A stretch of 64,000 bases of DNA. Origin: Nemertoderma westbladi. Taxonomy: Eukaryota > Xenacoelomorpha > Nemertodermatida > Nemertodermatidae. The stretch lies in NCBI GenBank assembly GCA_032718475.1, contig JAUCBJ010007887.1, positions 1-64,000 of the forward strand, written 5' to 3'. Under the pieces are notes generated by a model. The model was not told the origin of the DNA, did not search any database, and was given only the letters and a program-made list of their open reading frames with translations. The position numbers and the translations under genes were made by a program. Each line of letters starts with the position of its first letter. Position 1 is the first letter of the stretch. Of the stretch, positions 47,405 through 60,580 are shown piece by piece.

Positions 47405-48855
47405 TTAGTCTTTCTTGCGCGGACGGCGTTTATGCAGTTTTTTAAAGCTAGCCAGAGTCCTTTTCTCTTTGGGGCGAGCCACTTTACAAGGAGGGCTATA
47501 ACTCCTGGGTGAAGGGTGCAATATGATTGCATCAGAGGGTGTAGGATTATGGTCGGTGTATCCGCCAGTCGAAGTACCGGGTTGATTGACATCAATGTCC
47601 GGGGAGAGGGGTCTAACGGCTTTGAGAGCTCGTTTCAAGACAGCCGCTCTTACGGGTCCTTTACGAGTGGTCTGAACGAGGGCCGTGGGTGGACCATAGG
47701 CAGTTAGAAACCTCCGGGGTTTAATGGTTCTTTCCAACTCGCGTTCGCGGGCTCGGTATTCGTAAGGCCGTCGATGTACTTCCTGTAACTCGGGTGTGAG
47801 TTAACAAACAAGTCTCCATAGTCCGGATCCTGACGGATATAATTGATTAAGTTATAGGAATGAAGGTCGCTAGGATTAACACTCCTGAGAAATTTGCGTA
47901 CGAATTTAGTTGAAATACATTCTCCGACGCGCTTCAGTAGTTCGTAACTCGATATGTGTGATTTCTGTTCGACAGAAGCGAATAGATAAGGATGGAACGC
48001 ATAAATTCCTTCGTAAGCGCGTCCAGGATAATAACGATGGCGCGAATCACAATGTAAATCAGCGCTCGCTTCACAAGCTCTGATGTAACGTAGTGTGATC
48101 ATTTCATCTACGCTTTCCAAGTCGTGATCAAAAGGGCAATCGAAACTGGCGTGTCCCTTTAGTTGACAATGGTGACATTGAGTCATAAATTGAGGGCAAA
48201 CCGCAAAAATGTGCAAGTTATTGAGTCTGCAATACGCGCAATAAATTTCCATCGCCGGTTGTTCGTGGAAATAGGAACAGCGGGCGACGTTTGTGTCCAT
48301 GGGCGTAACATGGTCTCTCGATGCGCATAACCGACAACGTTGCCTAGAAACATAGTTGGCATGTCGATAATCGTACGCAGTGAGACACTGTGGACCTTGA
48401 TACCATTCTATGATGTAGTCGTTGTCGCTGTTCCGGGCACGATAGGCTGAATCTCCTCAGATTCTAGGCATATTGGTTCGTCTTCCCAGTCTGTTACGAA
48501 TATAATTTTCGTGATCTATTCTCGGTTTATCGTTACGACTCCGCTGGGTATGATATTTAAATAGAACCATTTCCCTTTCGGTGTCTACATCGTCCGTATC
48601 ATGTAAATCGATAGGATGGCCGGTAGTTAGGAAGTCCATATACGTACCATTACGATGCATATAGCGAGAGGTGAATTTTCGCTAGTCCAATTCACGCGTA
48701 AGTTGCTCTTGGGACATCGGCGGTTCGATATAACGACCATCGTCCTCCGTAATGGTTGGATCGGTTTCACCGCGTATCAAGCTATCCACAAATGCTGGCA
48801 AAGGTAGAGTATATCGCTCCCTGATACCAAGATCATCTTCTATCAACTCCGTCAT
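47405..48855 (-). pseudogene. Element D env-position gene, internally deleted
   Basis: Same start as in C (ATG 48855, MTELIEDDLGIRER). The N-terminal part reaches NRLGR (48480) and then jumps to the C region corresponding to 31150, a loss of about 2.4 kb relative to C. The C-terminal half keeps the zinc region: CRLCASRDH, CSYFHEQPAMEIYC, YCRLNNLHIFAVCPQF and CHHCQLKGHASFDC, an exact CX2CX4HX4C (about 48185-48144). It then runs through 48300-47704 and 47737-47405 to a basic end (KKLHKRRPRKKD). It has frame changes near 48460 and 47760 and one early stop. It shows the true C-terminus, missing from C. Confidence 0.75.
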
Positions 48856-50482
48856 ACCTGCTATCTGAGTTTATTAATATCGAAATGAGTTTATGTTTAG
48901 GCGAGCGGACGTCGCTGCCTACTTCTATTTGCCCCCGGACAGTGGGATTCTCAGCGCCGATGTACCGTCGTCGCGGTGTTTACGCCAACATGTAGCAACA
49001 TCACGACAACGATAACCGGCACAAGTCACTCCACTGTCCGTCCCAAAGGCTTGAATCCACTTTAGGTTCTTTCTATAGGAGAGTTGGGCTACTTTCACAA
49101 TTGCGACTAGCTACTGTAAACACACCTTAGCAGTAACATTCACCTACAAACGCACAAATTCCACACAACTGTCAACAACTGTACACATACAGGCCATTTG
49201 TCCGTTAGTCAGTGCCTTCCAGAATGTCACGTTATTACTGTGTATCCTTGGATACTAACAGTGTGCTATATTCTCTATGCTATGCAATGGGACAAGCTTT
49301 CTATTGTTCTTTTAACTTGCTTCTAATTCTAGCGTGGGTGTTGCTATGGTGACATTATGGAATGCTAGCGGTAGAATTAGGGTAATTCTCATGCATACAG
49401 ATCTGGGATGCTATTTAATAATAATTCTTTAATTGTCAATATCCTCTTTATGCATGATTTTATTAATTTTATCGGCTATTGACTATATGTTTGAGTTTCT
49501 CGCACTCTAATACACTCAATAGGATGAATCTCCGCTCCCATGATCTATTAATTAATGGAATTTTGGGAATGTTATAAATTGTACAAAATGACAATTTATG
49601 AAATTCATTTAAAATATGAATTTAAATTTATTCCCGTGAATTTTATTATTTGATGTTAAAATTGACACAATTTGATTCCAGAGCAGGTCTGGGGACATAG
49701 GATCCTTAATTCTATGAAATTTGTCTTTTAAGAGTATCGGTAAGTGCTACGATATCTTAATCGACTAGAATTGTTAACGGATCTGAATTTTACAGATTTT
49801 AATAAATATTAAATTAATATTTAAGATGGGCACCGATTTATTCCAGAACTTGTCTGGGGACGTTAACCACTGATTCTAGAATTTGTCTTTCAAGTATATC
49901 GGTGGGTGCCGTGATATCTTAATCGACTAGAATTACAGATGGTCAAAAAGTTTAACAGATTTATTTGCGTTTTACGCTACTGTTAGAGGGACATCACGCT
50001 ACTATATGTATTATTTAATATAAGGTAGGAGAGCAATATCGCACGAAGCAATGTCAGTGTGAAGAGGCAAGTCGTTTCCAAGGTCTACCCAGAGCTTGGT
50101 TTAGCCGAGACACGAGGATCTGAACTTTGCATTCCTAATACTCTGCCTACCAATAATACTTGAATATAGTAGTGGCTTTATTATACTTTACTAAGTACGG
50201 ACATTTCATCTTACTGTAGTCACGTATTTACAATATGATACGGACAGTAAGGAAAGAGAAAAAATAATTATTTCTCGCCGTCGCACTAAATATATTATAA
50301 GTAATTACGTACGTAATAAACACTAATATATTGCACTAACCTACTAAATAATCCCTAAAATAACATTCTACTAAATAAAATTAAAGAAAACGATTATAAT
50401 AAAATTACATAATAATACATACATAAATATAAAATAAAAACAAATATAAAATGATATAGTCACACGCCCACTCCATATGTTA
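48856..50482 (-). other. Element D spacer between pol and env-position gene
   Basis: Matches the C spacer (33983-35679), including both ~100-bp direct repeats (about 49674-49772 and 49839-49934) and an acceptor-like AGATAGCAG directly before the ATG. Confidence 0.6.
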
Positions 50483-51690
50483 TTACGTTATGGAGTCCCT
50501 AGATATTTGTCGGATTAGGGAAGTGGTCATAGGAAGAGTATCTTGCCTTCCATAGTTTCCGGACAGTTTTCGGTCTCTTTCCAGTAAACATAAACGACCA
50601 GCTGGGGGATTGAGTTGTTGTATTATTTTCTCCGCTCCCTTGGCCTGTCTAATCTCCGCCGGGGTAAGATGAGGAGGCCATTCTTCTTCTTCTTTACTTA
50701 AGAAGTCGGATCCACCTAACCAGCCTGGAGTATCTATCAGTTCTTGAGGAGTTGCTCCTCTGGAAGCGATGTCGGCTGGATTAATCGTCCCAAGGCAATG
50801 TCTCCATTGATCTACATTGGAGTTAATATCGTCATTATCTGAGGAGTATGGTGTTCCCTCAGTTGGATCGTCCACATCACTGCTCTCCACTTCCCATTCC
50901 TTTACTTGGTATACCTGTTGTTGAGGTAATCTCTCTTTGAGAGTTCTACGGGAAGGGCCAGTGAAGTACCAACCTACTCTAGTTCTTACCGCATAGGTTT
51001 GCAGTGGCTGCGGTTGAGCAGGCCGTTTCTCCAATGTCTCGAGCGCCTCATGCGCGTTTTGGCCGATGAGTATTTGCACTCCAGGATAATCTGTCTGGAA
51101 TCGAGGTATCTTAAGATGTTGGATGCTCTCATCCTCGTCCCAATTATAAAGGTCTGCTTGGGTAGTAGCGAAGTTCTTTATAGCCACCATTTTTACCGAC
51201 CTTATACCTTGTGCTCCTAATTTATCCTGGGGGGTGGACAACACACCTACATAGTAATCTGCCGTTAGGGTAGATTTCCAAACCTGCATAATTCCTGACA
51301 TATTCAATTTAGTCCGGAATTTGGGTTGTCCAGCAAAGATATCTTCGGCTAGTTCTTGATCGATGAATGTTCCTGTGCTGCCGGAGTCAAGGAGGGCGTT
51401 CACTATGTAACTTTTGTTAGGACCGTGAACTCTTACCTGCACTACAGGAAATTCTCTGATTCCTACGTTGGAAGTTGGAGCTTTCCAAGATGGTTGTCTG
51501 TCAAAGGTAGTTGGGGGGAACTCATTGTCGGTGTCCTTTTCGTAAGTAAGTGCTCGATACACTGTGGTATTGATTAGATAACAGGATTCGTTGGCGTCGG
51601 AGAATTCGTCAGTATAGAATCCTTCCATCTCAGACTCTTGATCAGTGTCATTTACATCACTGAATTGGACATGTAGTTCATGTAGCACTT
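50483..51690 (-). pseudogene. Element D protease fused to RNase H and pol tail fragments
   Basis: 401-codon open frame. The first ~280 codons are the DUF1758 protease (NALLDSGSTGTFIDQEL, VQILIGQNAHEALE, TRVGWYFTGPS), intact. After DDINS the frame jumps to VDQWRHCLGTINPADIASRG (end of RNase H) and then from QAKGAEKI to PAGRLCLLERDRK (end of pol). The two deletions remove about 1.8 and 1.7 kb relative to C and both keep the frame. RT and integrase are absent, so the product could only be a protease. A +1 shift near 51690 separates it from gag. Confidence 0.85.
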
Positions 51691-54608
51691 ACCTGACTCG
51701 GGTTGTCTCGTTCGAACTCACTGTGTAACAAGATGTGATGTTTCGCGCCACACTTTGCACACTTTACGTCGGAGTAACAGGTTCGCCGTTGGTGTCCTGA
51801 TCTGAGGCAATTATAGCATAACCGCTTATTCCACAGGACTGTACGTCTGTCTACAGGGGATTTCTTTAGAAATTCAGCACACGCACTCAAACGGTGGGGC
51901 CTGTCGCACAGCGCACATTTTGGTTTGATATCACTCACCTTACCTTGGGTAACGTTATGCACTCTCGTTCTTTCTTCGGGCTTTTTTCCGTGCATTCTCT
52001 TAGGAGACGTAGGAGGAGTTGTTGTTACCTGTTCTCTCCTGTCACTGATTCGAGACTTGTATTTACTTACGTCTTTATAGGTCTTGTTGTCATAGTAAGA
52101 TTTTGCTGTGTCTTTCCCGCTGTCTTCTTCTTGAGAAGCTTGGCTTTCGCCGTCGTCAGTGTAACACACCGGTGTTACTCTTCTCCTAGAAGCAGGTTTC
52201 TCACTTACCTTATTTTCCGATGTTTTCTCTCTGGACTGCTTGATGAGTTGTAGTTTTACTTCACCATCTAAGAAGGACATGAGATCAGTCATGGTAGGGC
52301 TTCGTCGTTGTTGTTCATTCATGTACAACACTTTCTTGTCCCAACGTGTACATACTCCACCCTTGGGTAAAGTAGAGACTACTGCTCCAATAACCATGGA
52401 ACTCTGATATTCATGAGACTTACCTAACCAGTCCAATTGTCTACAGATTTCCTGAATTTCATCGGAAAACTCTATAATCCCGATACTAAGGAAGTGTCGG
52501 GGGGCTACTAATTTTGCATACAAATACTTAGCTATGTTATCTTTGTTACCATACCTGATGTTTAATGTATCCCAAACTTGTCTTAATCCATCTGGATGTC
52601 CAATAAACTTTAACGCCATTAACCTGGGAGGTCCTTCCAAGCACTTGATGAGGAACCTAAGTTTCTCTCCGTTAGATAGTACAGAGTTTTGTATGCTATC
52701 TTTTTAATATTCATTGAAAGGTAGCCATTTCATCTCATCTCCATTGAATTTAACGATCTCTCCCACTTTGACCGCTTGGCGGGCTTCTGTTCTAGCCATC
52801 TGACGCGTAAAGCTTTCTTGGGCCATCGTGTTATTTAATATCGAATTATCGGTATATAAATTTCTCGGATCATTATCAGGTCTATAGGGAACATCATTAA
52901 CAACAGGTCTATAATCACCCTTAATAGGGTTTGCTATAGGGGTTTCTACTTCACTAGCAGTATAGATGCGTGTAGGCTCCATACCTTGCGCATGTAATAC
53001 TTCAGACCTAACAGGTTGACATAATGTTACAGGGGGTATGGGTATACCCTTTGGTATGTTGACTAATTTGTCGCGTTCTAGCGCGATACTTTGCTGCACT
53101 TCTTGCAATTCGGCCCTACCTTCCCTTACTGTTCCCTTAAATTGGTGGACAGTCTCCTGCATCTGTCCGAGCAGGAGATTCATCCCCCGCCGTCCCTCCT
53201 CTACCCACTCAACCGCCGAAGCGGGAGTCGCCAACATTGTAGCGGGCTGACGCGGGACGACGGGAGACAAATCTTTGATTTCTCTCTCAGCTTCCAGGAC
53301 AGGGATATTCTCATGGACTGTTCTACCGGGTACAGACAGTGTAGTACTGCGTAAGGGGAATTTAGAGTTAAGCTCTGGAAGTGCAGGGGTCTCTAGCACA
53401 GGAGTGACTTTGGGAACTGTACTACCTAAGTCTGTGCTAGCTAGTTGTCTTCTGACAGCTGGGGGCAAATCAGGCAGTTTATGACGGTGAGATGTTTTTC
53501 TACGCCTGCTTAGACGAGATCTATTTCCTCCGCCTTCAGGATCGGTGGTTTCGCTTTCCTCCGATGATGTGTATCCCTGGCGTTTTGGAGTAGATCGTCT
53601 CATCATCTGCATTCGACTAGCAGTTAGCTGTTTATTTATGTAGTCTTGCGTCTCTTGCAGATTTTCCAACTCCAGTTGGGTAGTCTCCTCAGACGCTCTC
53701 CGTTCTGCTTCTGCCACTGCCTTTGCCATTGCCGCTGCCGCCTTTCTTTCTGCTTCTGCTACCGCTGCCTTTCCTTTTGCTTCTACTTCCGCTGCCTTTC
53801 TTTCTGCTTCTACTTCTGCCGCCGCCTTTGCTGCTTCTGCTTCTGCTTCTGCCGCCGCCTTTGCTGCTTCTGCTTCTGCCGCCTTTACTGCTGCTGCCTT
53901 TCGGTCCTCTATCTGTTTTTTCTTTATTTGTTCTTCTTGGACTCTAACGAGGCGGAGTTTTTCATCAAATTTAGCTTGTTCTGCAGCTAACATTTCCGCA
54001 TCGATTGCGTCCAACACAAGCTTGGTTCCTTCACTATTAGGGCGAAGTCCAGACAGTCGTCTCCTCAACTCTTCGTCTCCTAGGAATCGCTGATAGTCTG
54101 ACAGATAGATGTCAATGGCGTCTCTAGTTTGCGGCTTCTCTGCTGCTGTTAATTCGCTTTCCACTTCGCTTTCCACTTCGCTTTCCACTTGAGAAGAAGT
54201 GGCGTCGGTTGATTCTTCATAGGTTGGCCGCTCATCATAAACCGTATCCGCCATCTTCGCTCCGCTTTCGGGTGTCCGCTCAGCAGTATCCGAACTACTG
54301 GAGCTATCGGGCCGCTGAGAACTAGGTTCTTGGCTAGGATGTTGCTGCGGTTTGACAGCTGCTTGTTGATCCCGCTTGACTTGGGCCCGAGTGCCGATGA
54401 TAGACCTACGTTGTTCTACTAGCCTAGGGTCTGACACTACTACTGTAGGGATGGCCTTTTTTACAATAGTAGGTGACTTAGACTTGGATCTGGGATGTTC
54501 TATACTTTGATCTTGGTCACAGATCCTTTTAATACGCTGTCTAAGTCTAATACTCATTCTAACACTTTCTAAGAGACTATCTGACAGTGATTGGGTTGCG
54601 TCTGACAT
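51678..54608 (-). pseudogene. Element D gag, one nonsense codon
   Basis: ATG 54608 (MSDATQSLSDSLLESVRMSI). It is open to a TAA at 52704-52706, then continues in the same frame to 51678, so one codon (Y-stop-KD where C has YYKD) interrupts about 977 codons. It contains a Ser/Gln-rich N-terminus, an Ala-rich coiled coil (about 54000-53650), a proline-rich middle, a DUF1759-type capsid (FNGDEMKWLPF, LMALKFIGHPDGLRQVWDTL) and three zinc motifs (CALCDRPHRLSAC, CYNCLRSGHQRRTC, CAKCGAKHHILLH). It lacks the ~200-codon block found in C. Confidence 0.87.
51686..51695 (-). promoter_or_regulatory. Candidate splice donor at gag end (D)
   Basis: CAGGTAAGTG on the - strand, as in C at 40344-40353. Confidence 0.35.
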
Positions 54609-56841
54609 GTTTGTTTACACAGTTGAATGCCTACGGCTATAAATACAGTTAAAGTAAGTCTAGTAATTCAGTATGACCGTTGGCCTAGTACCGGTAATTT
54701 ATTGCAGTAGATTAGAATACCGGTATGCACTTATAATGTATATAAGTATTGTAAACTAGTTTTGTCACAGAGTACCGGTATATAAATTTAGCACAAATAT
54801 ATATAAATATATAATAGGCCTATCGTGAATACCGGTATACAGCTTACACTTATAGTATATATAAGTATAATTATGAACTAGAATTAATTGCAGAATACCG
54901 GTATGATTTCAGCTCAAATTTATAGAAATAAATATAATAAGCCTATGGTAAATACCGGTATGTCAATTATTTTAGAATAATTGATTTTCTGAATATTTTA
55001 GGGTTACTTGGTTACTTTAACTTACCTTGTTACCGTTATTTAAGCAGTAGTCCAACTGATATTGAGACCTAGTTGTTGTATGGTAGGCCTACTATTTATA
55101 AATCGTTTGAGTTGATTTATAATAGATATATACCCGTTTAAAAGGGGTTTTGTCAAGATTTGAAATAAATGTTATTATTTCTGGGGGAGTCACTACACAG
55201 AAGCTGTGCGCTCTCAGTGAAGTGCTACCTATGGGACACTAAAACAGATAATTCTAATTTACCTAAGTTACTTAATACTACAAATTACTTACGATACGGG
55301 TGAGATTAAATCTCTAATTAAACACAACAAAAATATTACATACGAAATTTTAGGGTAATTTTACAGGAAGTCTACAAACCAGCCTAACAAAGGGTTAGAA
55401 TTCTGGTTATTACAACGGACAGGGTACTACGGTATTTGAAAATAATAAGTAGTAGTAAATATATTGCACTGTCCAGATAGGAAAATACCACCGCCTGACG
55501 ACCTATAGCCGTATCGCTATAGGTACTACGTTATGTATCACGGAGTGTTCCTACCTAGAAGTTAATTACCGCGGACTACCAGATCCAGCGTGCCTATTAA
55601 CCACTTTACAACACAAATATACTGCCTACACACTAATTACCTCGGAAAGCACTGTACACTAAACCCTAAATTAGGTACAAGTACTGGTACAACAAATAAT
55701 CAGTAGTTAAATATACTTGAACAGTTAAAAGAACCACGGCATCTGCTGGAGTGACCGAAGCACAAAGTCACCAGTCTTTTCCTACGCCAAGCAGCCCGTG
55801 TAGTACCGGGGTTAATTTAACTATAACGGTATGTATAACAAACACAATTACTGTAGGAATAAACTTGGGGACATGAATGTTGCGAATAATCGCATAAACT
55901 CTGAATAATAAATATTACGCTACCCGTACAGAATACTCAAACAAAATACAGACCAAACGCTGGCAGACTACCACCAAGCCTAAATAAACTACTGTATGTG
56001 CAGATTCCAAAACGGTTAGTTAGTATGCATTCTAACACGGTAGTACGACTTATTCTTTAAGAGGGGATTGACCTTACAGCTATGGCTGCCCCAACTTACT
56101 AACTGGCACTTTATCAGACAAACTCTACACAAGCAGCAATCTCTTCAGACCTAATAATAGCTAGACAACAATCCAGCCTACAAATATCTGAGTAATAACT
56201 ATTACGGTACCTGAACAGACCACACAAACAAACACAGGCCAAAACGCTGGCAGAATACTGTCAAGCCTAAATAAACTACAGTATGTGCAGATTCCAAAAT
56301 TGTTAGTTAGTATGCGTTCTAACACGGTAGTACGACTTATTCTTTAAGAGGGGATTGACCTTACAGCTATGGCTGCCCCAACTTACTAACTGGCACTCTA
56401 TCGGACAAACTCTACACACGCCGTAATCTCTCCAAACCCAACAACAATCTAACAACAGTCCGGCCTACAATTATCTGAACAATCTGAGCAGACTTACACG
56501 TCTTCAGCTCAATATTAACTTACATGTAAATAAAACTGACAGAAATAAGTAAGCTCCAAAAGAAACAAGGGGTGTACAGTCCCTAATCTCTTAAACAGCC
56601 TACCGGTATGCAATAATCAAAATCGAATAATACTAATGTACTTATACTGGAAGTACCGGTTAGGACAGTTGGGCCTACGGACCTACAGAAGTACCGGTTC
56701 TGGCAGTTGGACCTACGGACCTACAGCAGTACCGGTTCTGGCAGTTGGGCCTACTGACCTACAGAAGTACCGGTTCAGGTTTACCGGTTGACCGGTACTT
56801 TCAACTTTATTGCTTACTGCAATAAAGTCAATAACTGTTAT
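54609..56841 (-). other. Element D leader, with two tandem duplications
   Basis: Matches the C leader. A ~288-bp segment is present twice (about 55901-56188 and 56189-56466) but once in C, and a 38-bp unit AGTACCGGTTCTGGCAGTTG... occurs three times at 56652-56765. Confidence 0.7.
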
Positions 56842-58119
56842 TGTACGCGCTTTTGAAGACCTTTAGCAGTTTAACCTGCCAAAATTTATATGTCTTTTGG
56901 TTTATAAATATACTTTAGAAGATGACAAATATTTAATACCAATAAACACAACATTAGCAGAAGCCAGCCTAGTGCGCGTCCATTCACCCGCTGGATATTC
57001 CCGGGAGACTGGATTCTGAGGGCTTAGATTATTATTGCAGTGTAAGCTTACTGTACTGTATTATTCAATTGATCGTTAATAATTAATTTCTGACTAATAT
57101 TATTCACTTTCGGGAAATATTAACAGTTCCTTTAGGACGTGGCGCTCTATCTAGGTAAACAGAGATATGACTTACACTAATCACAACGGTAAGTCGGTAA
57201 GGCTTATGATTCACGTATGAGGCGCATTCTTTAGGAAATGCTTAGTTATCAATCACAATCATGCACACTACCGGTAACACACAATACTGCCCACTAATTT
57301 GCCGACCGCCAATGATTTTTATCATATATAAAGAGAACAGCAACGGACCAATGTAGTGCTTATCAAATAGCATTAAATTCACTACAAACCACAACAATAT
57401 AAGTCGCAATCGCTATATATAACCCGTCTCTCTAACCTGTAGTGTATCAAGAAAATTGGGAAATTTGGGTACTTTATATATGTCCTCCAAATAATGTTCA
57501 AACAAACACGATAGTAAACAGCAGTATAATAATGTATATTGAACCGATAATACAAGAATAGAAACAAGTTGATATAAATTAATATATGATGTGTTATGAT
57601 ATAGACTGATAACAGTCATACGCTCTATAATTTAAGCCTACTAATGTTTCTTCTAAAAGTATGAAACGAATTGACTCTAGAGCCGTTGTTCCTGGCCTAG
57701 ACAGCAATAACAACAAAGTATCCAGAAAAAACTGTAAGACTGAACACACTCCTTATGATCGACCGAAAAGCTACACGTCGACAGGAAAAATCGCTCTGAT
57801 TGGTTCAAGCCAAACAAAGAACCATGCGTCCAATGGCTGTTTCCATGTCAGCAACCAGCTGTTAGATGTCGTAATATGAATCATCACGGCTAAGCTATGA
57901 AAGGTATTTGTCGCATTGCAGGTTTTTTGTCTTACCATGTCCGCTAAAACACGTATATAGCAGAATGACTTTTATGTCCGTTAAAACACCTGTAACGGTA
58001 CCTTGAGGGCGAGGGGAATATTTATATAGTTAGAGAACCCTTTTAGAGTATTCCAGCGCCTGGGGGGAAACTGGATTGCGAAGCAAAGGGGCCAGTTATA
58101 TCCCACAGAAGCTTTTACA
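56842..58119 (-). repeat. 5' LTR of element D
   Basis: 1278 bp; partner of 46050-47326. Followed on the + strand by the GTGCA duplication and the rest of the C LTR. Confidence 0.9.
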
Positions 58120-58124
58120 GTGCA

Positions 58125-58959
58125 TTCTTTAGGAAATGCTTTGTTATCTGTCACACTCATGCACACTACCGCACACTGCTGCATACTGATCTGCCGACCT
58201 TCACTAAATTTGATCATATATAAGGAGAATAGCAACTGACACATGTAGGGATTATGAAATAGCATTCAATTCACTCCAAACCACTATAATGTAAGTCGCA
58301 GTTGCTACAGGTAACTGGTCCCTCTTACCTTCAGTATATCAAGAAGATTGGGGTTTTATGATTATTTATCGATATTCTCCAAATATAACAACATATCCAT
58401 CAACTTCTAACAATTAATAACCGACAGTAAACAGAAGTAAAATAATGCGGTAGGGCAAGTATGTATGTTCTGGTTTGTCCAGTTTGGTTTGATTTGATAA
58501 CAGTTATATGTTCCTATAATCAAAGCCGTCGAATGTTTGGCTAATGTCTGAAACTCAGAATAATTCCAAAGCCGATGTTCTGGGGCTCAGGAAAAGGTAA
58601 AACAAAGACCGTCATGCATTGCGCGATTTCCCGTAGGCTTCTGTGCAAATAAAATGAAAATCGCTCTGATTGGTCGAGTGAGCCGAACAAAGAGAGTTAA
58701 GAAAGCTCCACATCGACATTAAATCAGCTGATAGATTTCGTCATCTGAATTACACTGTGTTAAGAGTATTTGGCGTATTGCGGCATAAAATGGCTTGTTA
58801 TGTCCGCTAAAGTACACATACAGAAAAAATGGCTTTTTATGTCCGCTAAATCAGCTACACAGTACTTTGCCGGAAAAATGGCTTGTTATGTCCGCTAAAA
58901 CAACTAAATAGTTCATTGCGGAGAAAAAATGACTGGTTATATCCGCAAAAGCCTTTACA
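58125..58959 (-). repeat. 5' LTR of element C, right part
   Basis: Continues the LTR begun at 45685; matches about 28309-29141 with a handful of differences. Followed by the outer target duplication CGCGG (58960-58964). Confidence 0.9.
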
Positions 58960-60123
58960 CGCGGCGACGCGTCGTCAACTTCATCAGTCAACCCGGTAGG
59001 GATCCTTTGCCAACCAGGATCCCATCACAAGGAGAGAACATTCAATAACTGATTTTTATTTATTTGGTAATCATATAACAAAATGATGGTTCTATTTGAC
59101 AATCTCCATTGCTATCTGTTCAAACTATCCTAAATATGTTTTTCTCCCTTACTAATTCCATAGTATTTTGCTATATAATTTCATCTTGTTTTCGTACTAG
59201 AAAGCCAGCAAGCTGGCTTTAAACGAACCTGCCCCCCAAACTAGTACCGCAGTACCCTGAGTGAGCAAAAATGGAAACACGAAAATTGGCATCAACTCAA
59301 CGATAGAAACACCAGCTGCTGGTACTCATGTGGGCCTAGTAAGCTACAGTACTACTATTGATTGAGTGGATAGGCCTTACTGCAGAGAAGTATACTATTG
59401 GCAAAATTTATTACAATCTCACTCTAACCCAGACAGTAATCAACAAACATCAACTGTAAGCTTTTGTATAATGTATTACCAGTACTGTACACCAGATGAA
59501 TAGCTCTTCCCAGTGAATCCTATGACAATAATCTATAAGGTTACTCACTGCTATGTTAGATGGGAGGCCAGGTAATTGAATTGTAAGCACTGGGCCGTTT
59601 AAATGGTTTATAGGTTGATGATAAAATGAATGATGAAGGACCCAACTAACACTACGTTTGTCTATATGGACGGTCTCCTTACAGCTTTTCTACCGGCTTT
59701 TCTAGTTGAATCATATTATTCTGCAACCAAATAATTTACTCTTTTAGGCGAATTTGTGCGTTTTTTTGCCGGACTAAGAAATTTTGGCGACGTTCTGTGC
59801 GAGATTGGCGATATTTGAAAAGATTCTGAGGCTCAAATATGTTGCTCAAATGACTGAATAGCCTAAATTAAAAAGTTGGTGCATACTTGACGAGGTGAAA
59901 TCGGTGAAATTCGACATTAAATTTGCAAAACCGCTATTTTTCATTGATCCCTTGATCGAAACGCCACAAAAAATATACAGTCTTGTGCGCAACAAAAATC
60001 TATGTAGAGCTTGTTATTAAAATTTTTGCGTACCTGCTTGAGTTTTTGAGATATTGGATGGTTTATACACACATACACAGATAACCACATCGTGTTTTTG
60101 AATGGCTCAACTCTTGACAAAAA
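58960..60123. other. Host flank of element C (original copy)
   Basis: DNA immediately outside the 5' LTR of C; the source of the copy at 29142-30305. No coding region recognised. Confidence 0.7.
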
Positions 60124-60430
60124 CTACCCTGGCCTATTAATAGGCAGGTTCGTTATTATTTTGTTTCAGTAACTTCATCTGGTTATTCATTGTTATTGGT
60201 TTTCGTGTTATGGTACCATTTGTTTTATTTTTATCTGTTTCTGTACTTGTATTTGAATATCATATTATTATGTCATATATTTTTGTCATTGCAGTTGTAA
60301 ATAATATTTCAGTTGTAGTGAAATTATTGAATATTATGGCACATTATGTATCGTATTTAACACAAATTGTTGTCTGTAATATACCAACTAACTATTTCAC
60401 TCAAAAAACTAAATCGATTTGATTTTACAG
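60124..60430 (+). other. Intron sequence upstream of the EGF exon
   Basis: T-rich. It ends with a pyrimidine-containing stretch and GATTTTACAG, a plausible 3' splice site. No other exon is visible. Confidence 0.5.
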
Positions 60431-60580
60431 ACACTAATGAGTGTGAAATGGGAGTAGAAACGCATAGTTGCATAGCAACTGATACAACCACAGGAAGTTG
60501 CACTGATAACCCATCGAGTTACCAATGTGACTGTAACGATGGATATGAACCAATTATTGGTGACCCAGTTCATTGCCAAG
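60431..60580 (+). CDS. Host exon: calcium-binding EGF-like domain
   Basis: 150-nt exon bounded by TTTTACAG at its 5' side and AAG|GTTATA at its 3' side. Both ends are phase 1, the usual arrangement for shuffled EGF exons. The 50-residue product starts D-T-N-E-C (calcium-binding consensus D-x-D/N-E-C, the D completed by the preceding exon), has six cysteines in EGF order, S-Y-Q-C-D-C and a G-Y near the end. The family occurs in extracellular matrix and adhesion-receptor proteins; the gene cannot be named from one exon. The exon is somewhat longer than typical fibrillin EGF exons. The donor is weak after GT. Confidence 0.75.

Larger units (their letters stand above)
46050..58119 (-). mobile_element. 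Pao element D, complete from LTR to LTR, internally deleted
   Basis: 12,070 bp, TG...CA ends, GTGCA on both sides (46045-46049 and 58120-58124). Order on the - strand: 5' LTR, leader, gag, protease fused to pol scraps, spacer, shortened env-position gene, 3' LTR. RT and most of RNase H and integrase are deleted. Confidence 0.9.

Noticed and set aside
53646-53990. A cysteine/phenylalanine-rich or leucine-rich protein on the + strand
   Set aside because: It is the antisense of the alanine-rich coiled coil in gag.
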